The position numbers were made by a program, and so were the translations under genes. The notes below the pieces were generated by a model that was given only the letters and a program-made list of their open reading frames with translations, did no database searches and had not been told where the DNA came from. DNA of 12,709 nucleotides from Verrucomicrobiales bacterium (lineage in GTDB: Bacteria > Verrucomicrobiota > Verrucomicrobiia > Verrucomicrobiales > DEV007): positions 1 through 12,709 of the forward strand of contig SLGN01000622.1 in assembly GCA_007123695.1 (NCBI GenBank), read 5' to 3'. The first letter of the stretch is position 1; each line of letters opens with the position of its first letter. Positions 8,574 through 12,709 of this stretch are shown in pieces.

Positions 8574-9485
8574 TCAGAGGCGGGTGACGTGGACGTAGTA
8601 GGCGCCGAGCAGGGGCTGGCCTTCGGCGTCGAGGCGTCCGACGTTGTCATCGATGTTCTGGATGAGGGCGAGGAAGTCGATGAGGTCGCGGCGTTGCTCG
8701 GGCGTGAGGTCGGCATGGAACGAGCCGTCGGCCTCGACCTCGGCGAAGCGGCGGGCCATGGCTTCGCGGTCTTCTTGCCGCACCCAGTAGGGGGTGTGGG
8801 GGGCGTTGGTGGGCAGGTAGAGGAAGAAGGGCGTGTCGGCCTCTTGCTGCTTGGCGATCCAGGCGATGGCCTCGCGGAAGAAGACGTCGGTGCAGAAGCC
8901 CTCCTGTCGCTCGAGGGTCGAGCCGCGGCGGTAGAGGTCGTCGAAGTAGTCGTTGTCCCAGGCGTCGGGCACGGAGTTGATGTGGCTGGAGGGGAACCAG
9001 AGGCTCTCGTGAAAGCCGCGGTCCTGAGGCCGATAGGGGTAGGTGTCGCCGAGGTGCCATTTCCCGAAGATCCCGGTGGCGTAGCCGGCCCCGGCGAGGA
9101 GGTCGGCGAGAGTGGGCAGCTCGCGGCGCAGCAGGGCGCGCCCGCTGCTGACGTTGATGGCCCCGTTGCGGGCGGCGTCGAGCCCGGTGAGGAGCTGGCC
9201 GCGCGTGGGGGTGCACATGGGCGCGACGTGGAAGTCGGTCAGGCGGACGCTCTCGGCGTGGACGCGGTCGAGATGCGGCGTCTGCACGAGGGGGTTGCCA
9301 TGGCAGGAGAGGTCGCCGTAGCCTTGGTCGTCGGTCATCAGGACGACGAGGTTCGGCGGTGCGGATGGGGCGGCGCCCGACGCGGCGGCTAGGGAAGCGG
9401 CGGCGACGCCGAGGAGCGGAGCCAGCAGGGGCAGCAGTGCCCGGCGGGCGAGCGGGCAGGAGGTGGTAAGAGGGCCGCGGATCAT
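8574..9485 (-). pseudogene. Sulfatase remnant with a missing central/C-terminal part
   Basis: This 303-residue frame opens with a signal peptide (to about residue 40) and the start of a family S1 formylglycine sulfatase. It has the metal ligands in MTDDQG (D52, D53), the formylglycine signature C91-T-P-T-R95, GKWHLG (K142, H144) and NAPHTPY (H230). It follows the family through NIDDNVGRL (277-285), then jumps to about 18 residues ending GAYYVHVTRL and stops. Intact relatives are about 450-600 residues and continue after NVGRL with a strand ending in the metal-binding D-N-G motif and a later Lys. Both are absent here. The short end looks like an original C-terminus joined in frame, so I infer a large internal deletion that leaves no working active site. 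The frame itself has no stop or frameshift. A secreted arylsulfatase would have been the parent. The target sulfate ester is unknown. Confidence 0.75.
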
Positions 9486-9506
9486 GGCTGCGGGGGCTGG
9501 ACGGCG
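9479..9506. repeat. 28-bp direct repeat flanking the toxin-antitoxin pair, left copy
   Basis: It matches 10404-10431 at 25 of 28 positions, including 15 consecutive identical bases (TGCGGGGGCTGGACG). It spans the sulfatase start codon. Read on the minus strand it contains ATGATCC, whose ATG starts the sulfatase remnant. Confidence 0.65.
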
Positions 9507-9551
9507 CTGGGCGTTGGGAGTTCTGGGTAAGATGCTCGGGAGAGAAGCGCT

Positions 9552-9579
9552 TTGCCAGGTTTGGATTCCGGGCTACGTT
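9552..9579 (+). promoter_or_regulatory. Possible sigma-70-type promoter of the toxin-antitoxin pair
   Basis: TTGCCA (9552-9557) matches the -35 consensus at 5 of 6 positions. After 16 bp, TACGTT (9574-9579) is a weak -10 (3 of 6). Transcription would begin at or next to the ATG at 9585, which implies a leaderless or near-leaderless mRNA. This fits the absence of a Shine-Dalgarno there. The call is weak. Confidence 0.3.
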
Positions 9580-9584
9580 AGAGC

Positions 9585-9839
9585 ATGAGCCTCACGCTCG
9601 ACATTCCTGACGAAGTTTTGGCAGTGATTCCAGTGCCTGAAGGCGAACGGGAGGTCTATTTGCTCCTTGAGATCGCCTGTTCGCTCTATGCCCAGGATCT
9701 GCTCAGTCTTGGCAAGGCTGCGGAGCTTGCGGGAATGGCGAAGCTGGATTTCGGCAAGGAACTCGGCAAACGCGGCATCGCTCGCCACTACACGGAGGCG
9801 GAGCTCGCTGCCGATCTCGCCTATGCTCGTGGTGAGTGA
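9585..9839 (+). CDS. UPF0175 family protein, probable antitoxin
   Basis: This 84-residue protein matches the small UPF0175 family in length and layout. It has an N-terminal strand (MSLTLDIPDEVL), then a helical part with EVYLLLEIACSLYAQDLLSLGKAAELAGMAKLDF in which LGKAAELAGM (57-66) is the helix-turn-helix-like element, and a tail HYTEAELAADLAYARGE. UPF0175 genes are typically found just before a DUF3368 gene. Here the two reading frames overlap by 17 bp, the arrangement of a translationally coupled toxin-antitoxin operon. Its expected job is to neutralise the downstream PIN-like protein and perhaps to repress the operon. Its lower GC content and more mixed codon use than the neighbours suggest horizontal arrival. 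The start is fixed by the conserved N-terminus. Confidence 0.87.
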   Translation: MSLTLDIPDEVLAVIPVPEGEREVYLLLEIACSLYAQDLLSLGKAAELAGMAKLDFGKELGKRGIARHYTEAELAADLAYARGE

Positions 9840-10314
9840 CACCTCGCCCCTGTCGAATCTCGCGCTGATTGATCGGCTCGACCTCTTGCGCGAGCAGTTC
9901 GGGAGAGTGTTGGTGCCCTTGGCGGTCAGCCGAGAGCTCTCGGCGTTGCGAGAACCCACCGCTCGACTTGCCCTCGCTCGTGCGATAACGGACGGATGGC
10001 TGGTGGAAACGTCTTTGCCCGAGGACGCGCCCTTTCCTGCGGAACTCGAAGGTCTTGATCCTGGCGAAACAGAGGCCGTTCGGCTGGCATACCTGCGGTC
10101 GCCAGAAGCGGTTCTGATGGACGAACGGGAGGGCCGCGAGAGGGCTGCCCTGCTCGGAATACGTGCGATTGGTGTTTTAGGTGTGCTGCTGGTCGGCAAG
10201 CGAGACGGATCTCTAAGCTCCGTCTCGGAGGAAATCCATCGTCTACGGAAGGAAGCAGGCTTTTTCATTTCCCAGAGTCTTGAAGCCGAAATTCTGGAAC
10301 TCGCAGGGGAGTGA
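9823..10314 (+). CDS. DUF3368 PIN-like protein, probable toxin nuclease
   Basis: This 163-residue protein begins at the ATG at 9823, inside the last codons of the antitoxin gene. GTG at 9829 or 9832 are alternative starts that would still keep the first acidic residue. The N-terminus VVSDTSPLSNLA is the hallmark of DUF3368, a branch of the PIN-domain fold. Candidate metal-binding acids are D6, E38 (SREL), E82 (GETEAVRLA) and D100 (LMDEREGRERA), in the order expected for PIN nucleases. LLGIRAIGVLGVLL (110-123) is also typical. The likely role is metal-dependent RNA cleavage when it is not bound by the antitoxin. The frame looks complete. A perfect 9-bp inverted repeat lies inside codons 127-135. 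The gene ends 92 bp before the convergent nucleoside hydrolase. Confidence 0.87.
   Translation: MLVVSDTSPLSNLALIDRLDLLREQFGRVLVPLAVSRELSALREPTARLALARAITDGWLVETSLPEDAPFPAELEGLDPGETEAVRLAYLRSPEAVLMDEREGRERAALLGIRAIGVLGVLLVGKRDGSLSSVSEEIHRLRKEAGFFISQSLEAEILELAGE
10201..10227 (+). repeat. Perfect 9-bp inverted repeat inside the toxin gene
   Basis: CGAGACGGA (10201-10209) and TCCGTCTCG (10219-10227) are exact reverse complements separated by a 9-nt loop, within codons 127-135 of the DUF3368 gene. In RNA this would be a stable hairpin. No U-tract follows, so it is not a standard terminator. Confidence 0.6.
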
Positions 10315-10403
10315 ATCGTTGCAGTCAGGGGAGATCGTGGGTCTAGCCTGCGGCGAGGGCGTGGTCTAAATCTAGCGAGCCGACGACGACGATGCGGACG
10401 GGG

Positions 10404-10431
10404 GGATCATCGTTGCGGGGGCTGGACGACG
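10404..10431. repeat. 28-bp direct repeat flanking the toxin-antitoxin pair, right copy
   Basis: This is the partner of 9479-9506. It covers the last codons and stop of the nucleoside hydrolase gene. On the minus strand the stop TGA (10409-10407) sits inside ATGA followed by TCC. An ATG there would open a 12-codon frame that ends at a TAG near 10372. Confidence 0.65.
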
Positions 10432-11438
10432 AGTTGGACGATGGCCTCGAGGGCGCGGCTGCGCTGCTCGGGAGTCATCGTGAGGAAGCGGTCGCGGCGG
10501 CTGGCTTCGGGGCGGTTGCGGGCGGGGGTGAAGCGGGTGAAGCCGTCGTCGAGCACGGTGACGCGGCCCGCCGGGGAGAGGCCGAAGTAGCCGCGGTCGG
10601 GATGGACGGCGTGGAGCACGCTGCTCTGGTCCCAGGAGGGGCGATCGTGTTCGGGGCCGCTGTGGAGGAGGTAGGCTTCCTTGACGAGGTGGTGGGGCAG
10701 GTAGTCGAAGTCGCGCTGCACGACGATGCGGGGAAAGGGCAGCGCTTCGCCGATCTCGAAGCCGCTCCAGACGATGGGGACTTCTTCGGGCCACTCGTCG
10801 GCGACGGTCTGCATGTAGCCGATGCCGTTCACGACGTTGGCCTCGAGGTGGTAGTTGGTGCCGTTGCAGAAGGCGAAGGCGCCGGCCATGATCGAGAGGG
10901 TCTTCACCTTTTGGCTCACGAGTTCGGGGCCGCCGGGGGATTTCAAGAGGTTGGCGAGGTTCGAGGCGATGCCGACGCTGACGATCACGACGCTGCCGTC
11001 GGGCTGGGCGGCGAGCAGCGCGCGGATCAGCTCGACGGCGTCGCGGGCTTCGTCGTTGCTCTGCAGCGTGTGGGGGTAGCGGGTGGACTCGACCAGCTCG
11101 AGGAAGCGGCTTTCGCGATGCTGGGCGTCGTCGTCGCGGGTGACGCCGACGGGCAGGCCGGAGCGGCCGTAGAAGGTGTTCTGCGCGTCGACGAAGCGGG
11201 CGGTGAGGGGGTGGTTCTTCGACACCGTGACCGCGAGCAGCTCGCAGGCGCCGCGGTCGGCGAGGGTGTGGCACATCGCGAGGGCGAGCACGTCATCGAC
11301 GTCGCCGGTGATGTCGGTGTCGAAAAGGATCTTCACCGGCTCGGCGCGGAGAGCGTCGGGGGCGGAGAGGAGGGCGAGGGCGGAGCCAACGAGGAACGTC
11401 GCAGCGAGCGGGCTGATAAGGAATCGGGAGGCGGTCAT
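10407..11438 (-). CDS. Exported inosine-uridine-type nucleoside hydrolase
   Basis: This 343-residue protein begins with a signal peptide (hydrophobic 8-28, likely cleavage after A32 in LRA-EP). The mature part starts with the family's calcium/ribose-binding motif in DTDITGDVDDVLAL, where D40, D42, D46, D48 and D49 stand in the position of the D-x-D-x-x-x-D-D loop. It also has NYHLEANVVNG (195-205) and a late Asp in SWDQSSVLHAV (D270), the expected third metal ligand. Such enzymes cut the N-glycosidic bond of nucleosides to give base and ribose. The export signal suggests scavenging outside the cytoplasm. The ATG at 11438 is preferred to one 51 bp upstream because the signal peptide starts right after it. 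The gene looks intact. It may once have been coupled to the downstream sulfatase (see the flanking repeats). Confidence 0.88.
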   Translation of the reverse strand: MTASRFLISPLAATFLVGSALALLSAPDALRAEPVKILFDTDITGDVDDVLALAMCHTLADRGACELLAVTVSKNHPLTARFVDAQNTFYGRSGLPVGVTRDDDAQHRESRFLELVESTRYPHTLQSNDEARDAVELIRALLAAQPDGSVVIVSVGIASNLANLLKSPGGPELVSQKVKTLSIMAGAFAFCNGTNYHLEANVVNGIGYMQTVADEWPEEVPIVWSGFEIGEALPFPRIVVQRDFDYLPHHLVKEAYLLHSGPEHDRPSWDQSSVLHAVHPDRGYFGLSPAGRVTVLDDGFTRFTPARNRPEASRRDRFLTMTPEQRSRALEAIVQLVVQPPQR

Positions 11439-11503
11439 GCAGGATGTCGGGTCGAAAAACTGAAGCGAGCGGAGCCGGTGCGGGCGCATAGGAGACGGCG
11501 GTG

Positions 11504-11626
11504 GCTTCGGGCCGGAACGCAGACCAAGGCACGGGGCAAACTCCCGATGTCGATCCTACCCATCCCGGCCTCGGGTGTCCAGCAAGGCCGGTCGCCGCAT
11601 CCACGGCAGCCCGGGCGTGGCGTGGG
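11504..11626. repeat. Dispersed intergenic repeat, copy B
   Basis: This is the second copy of the element at 8387-8517, in the same orientation. The core 11544-11610 is nearly identical. The hairpin is stronger than in copy A: CCGGCCT (11565-11571) and AGGCCGG (11585-11591) pair perfectly over a 13-nt loop. It lies 66 bp upstream of the nucleoside hydrolase start codon. TCGGCCCGCT recurs downstream of both copies (8528-8537 and 11654-11663), so the homologous element may extend further with indels. Confidence 0.8.
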
Positions 11627-11708
11627 CGTCGGTGTGGCCGCAAGGCAGAATTGTCGGCCCGCTGGGGAACCCAGCTGCTTTCCAAACGAGGGCAAATGTC
11701 TCGTCCGT

Positions 11709-11792
11709 CTCCGCGACGATCTCCGCGACGATCTCCGCGACGATCTCCGCGACGATCTCCGCGACGATCTCCGCGACGATCTCCGCGACGAC
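11709..11792. repeat. 12-bp tandem array, seven units
   Basis: The unit CTCCGCGACGAT is repeated seven times without interruption. Six units are exact and the seventh ends in C instead of T. The period is a multiple of three, so all frames stay open. In frame it would spell repeats such as L-R-D-D, but no surrounding gene supports translation. Confidence 0.95.
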
Positions 11793-11833
11793 GGATGCGG
11801 AGACGCCCCGGAGAAACCGTCCGCACTGATTCT

Positions 11834-11893
11834 CTGTTTAGGGCTGGCCTCTCGGGCAATGCGCTGTTTCGGGCTGGCCTCTCGGGCAATGCG
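11834..11893. repeat. Two tandem 30-bp units
   Basis: Units 11834-11863 and 11864-11893 both start CTGTTT and end GGGCAATGCG. They are identical at 29 of 30 positions (A versus C at unit position 7). They lie 41 bp after the 12-bp array. Confidence 0.95.
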
Positions 11894-11907
11894 GGCGTCA
11901 TGACGCC
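11894..11907. repeat. 14-bp perfect palindrome
   Basis: GGCGTCATGACGCC equals its own reverse complement and directly abuts the 30-bp tandem pair. Its right half is duplicated (CATGACGC at 11899-11906 and 11907-11914). It could be a regulator site upstream of the phosphodiesterase remnant or part of the repeat structure. Confidence 0.6.
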
Positions 11908-11971
11908 ATGACGCCTGCGCCGGGGCTTCCCTGTGGTCGGCGGGCGTGATATCCGTTTGCGGCCCACGACC

Positions 11972-12453
11972 ATGAAAGCGCCGATTCCAGCCATTCCCCT
12001 CCCCGCCCTGCTCCTCGTCGGACTCCTCGGCCTTGCCTTTGCCGCGCCGACTCCCGCCGCCTCGGCGGACACGGAGCGCCACGTCATCCTCGTCTCGATC
12101 GATGGTCTGGCAGACTAGTTGCCAAATTCGGCCACCTTCTCCCCTCGGAGGTTCCCCGAGTCCCCGACCTGATGCTGAGCGCCGCCGACGGCTACGCCTT
12201 TTCCGGCAAGGACGAAGGCGACGGTGGAGAGGCGATTCTCGCGACCGACGCGACCAAGGGCACCCACGGATACTCGGCCTTCCACCCCCTGATGGGCGCG
12301 AGCTTCGTCGCCTCCGGCACCGGAATCAAGGCGGGCGTCGTGCTGGAGAAAATCAGCAACACCGACGTCGCTCCGACCATGGCCGCCGTCCTCGGACTGG
12401 AGATGGAGGACGTTGAGGGACGCGTGCTAGAGGAAATTCTCGAGGCACGTTGA
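11972..12453 (+). pseudogene. Alkaline-phosphatase-superfamily phosphodiesterase remnant, middle deleted and frameshifted
   Basis: The 5' piece (11972-12118, 48 codons) has a signal peptide (cleavage likely after A32) and HVILVSIDGLAD, the first strand and metal-binding Asp (D44) of type I phosphodiesterase/nucleotide pyrophosphatase proteins. A TAG follows at once. The 3' piece is in another frame, recognisable from about 12115 to the TGA at 12451-12453. It encodes about 112 residues including PRVPDLMLSAADGYAF, the metal-binding His in GTHGYSAF, and the family end NTDVAPTMAAVLGLEMEDVEGR. The catalytic Thr segment and everything between is absent. Intact relatives are about 400-500 residues, so some 250-350 residues appear lost at a junction near 12113-12120. 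The parent was an exported phosphodiesterase or phosphatase. An ATG at 12172 could start translation of a C-terminal fragment, but it would lack an active site. Confidence 0.8.
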
Positions 12454-12457
12454 GTGC

Positions 12458-12483
12458 GGAGGCCCCGAGCGGAGGGCTCCTTT
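12458..12483 (+). terminator. Possible weak intrinsic terminator
   Basis: GGAGGCCC (12458-12465) can pair with GGGCTCC (12474-12480) as 7 bp with one bulged G over an 8-nt loop. TTT follows. It starts 4 bp after the stop of the phosphodiesterase remnant. The short T run makes the call tentative. Confidence 0.35.
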
Positions 12484-12488
12484 ACCGG

Positions 12489-12521
12489 CTGAAAACTCTC
12501 CGGCTTCAACAGGACCGCTGA
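12489..12521. repeat. 33-bp direct repeat, copy 1
   Basis: It begins CTGAAAACTCTCC and ends GGACCGCTGA. It is identical at all 33 positions to 12677-12709, a period of 188 bp. The stretch between the copies holds no gene I can support. It includes the related phrases GCTGATCTTCGCTGATTCG. Confidence 0.9.
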
Positions 12522-12655
12522 TCTTCGCTGATTCGCGCTGATCCCACCGCCCGACCGCCCACTCTCCTCCACCCTCCGCAGACTCCGCTTGGTGTGGAGC
12601 CTTCAGCCGTCTGGCAACGCTCGTCCGCCTTCGGCCAAACTCTCCCGCAGACCCG

Positions 12656-12683
12656 CTGAAAACTGAAAACTGAAAACTGAAAA
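12656..12683. repeat. 7-bp tandem array, four units
   Basis: CTGAAAA is repeated four times exactly. The last unit is also the first seven bases of the second 33-bp repeat copy. The first 33-bp copy has only one such unit. Confidence 0.92.
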
Positions 12684-12709
12684 CTCTCCGGCTTCAACAG
12701 GACCGCTGA
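12677..12709. repeat. 33-bp direct repeat, copy 2, at the window end
   Basis: It is an exact match of 12489-12521, and the window stops at its last base. Confidence 0.9.

Larger units (their letters stand above)
11439..11971. other. Repeat-rich intergenic region (533 bp)
   Basis: This is the divergent gap between the nucleoside hydrolase (-) and the phosphodiesterase remnant (+). It contains dispersed repeat copy B, a 12-bp tandem array, a 30-bp tandem pair and a palindrome, listed separately. Frames are open through it on both strands because the repeat units are multiples of three, but none shows a recognisable protein. Promoters for both flanking genes should lie here. I could not identify convincing -35/-10 elements. 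Confidence 0.7.

Noticed and set aside
8372..8716. N-terminal extension of the propeller protein to 8716
   Set aside because: The extra 115 codons run through the dispersed repeat and the 3' end of the sulfatase remnant and are low-complexity. The signal peptide begins at 8371.
11709..11893. CRISPR array
   Set aside because: The 12-bp units are contiguous with no spacers, the 30-bp units are adjacent duplicates with no unique spacer, and no cas gene is present.
10392..11903. 503-residue + strand frame through the nucleoside hydrolase and the tandem array
   Set aside because: It is antisense to a well-supported hydrolase and extended only because the 12-bp array has no stop in any frame.
12506..12697. 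63-residue minus-strand frame at the right end
   Set aside because: It translates the CTGAAAA array and the 33-bp repeat. There is no family-like content.

Overview
The window is high-GC bacterial chromosome with long spurious ORFs on both strands. It looks like a member of the Planctomycetota-Verrucomicrobiota group, with Verrucomicrobiota slightly preferred. The reasons are an SGNH/TPR protein, a large secreted PQQ-type beta-propeller with an embedded methyltransferase-like segment, secreted sulfatase, phosphodiesterase and nucleoside hydrolase genes, few Shine-Dalgarno sequences, and abundant intergenic repeats. This assignment is an inference from gene content, not a measurement.

Left part (1-5078, all + strand), ordinary core genes. 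It holds the 3' part of an SGNH-hydrolase/TPR protein, a YycJ-type metallo-beta-lactamase-fold hydrolase, trpE (first step of tryptophan synthesis) and a D-2-hydroxyacid dehydrogenase with a complete R/E/H triad. The last three are separated by 40 and 84 bp and could be co-transcribed, although they do not form a recognisable pathway. A doubtful small ORF (5134-5427) runs convergently into the next gene.

Middle part (5324-9485, - strand). It holds a 1015-residue exported PQQ-like propeller protein with a Rossmann/SAM-methyltransferase-like insertion and a Cys-containing C-terminal module. Upstream of it lies a sulfatase gene that keeps the first half and what looks like the last few residues of the family but has lost the part carrying the second set of metal ligands.

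Accessory part (9479-12709). A + strand UPF0175 antitoxin/DUF3368 PIN-like toxin pair sits between the sulfatase remnant and a - strand secreted nucleoside hydrolase. It is flanked by imperfect 28-bp direct repeats that both contain an ATGA stop/start-like junction, which hints at insertion into a former nucleoside hydrolase-sulfatase operon. Beyond the hydrolase come about 530 bp of non-coding DNA dense in repeats: the second copy of a ~120-bp dispersed element with a hairpin (first copy upstream of the propeller gene), seven 12-bp tandem units, two 30-bp tandem units and a 14-bp palindrome. These are followed by a broken alkaline-phosphatase-superfamily phosphodiesterase that, like the sulfatase, has both ends but no middle. 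The right end carries a perfect 33-bp direct repeat and a 7-bp tandem array, and the window stops exactly at the end of the second 33-bp copy.

I see no complete, clearly new multi-gene system. The most unusual items are the propeller/methyltransferase fusion, the paired internal deletions in two related hydrolases, the hairpin-bearing dispersed repeat upstream of two exported-protein genes, and the toxin-antitoxin cassette with its flanking duplication.
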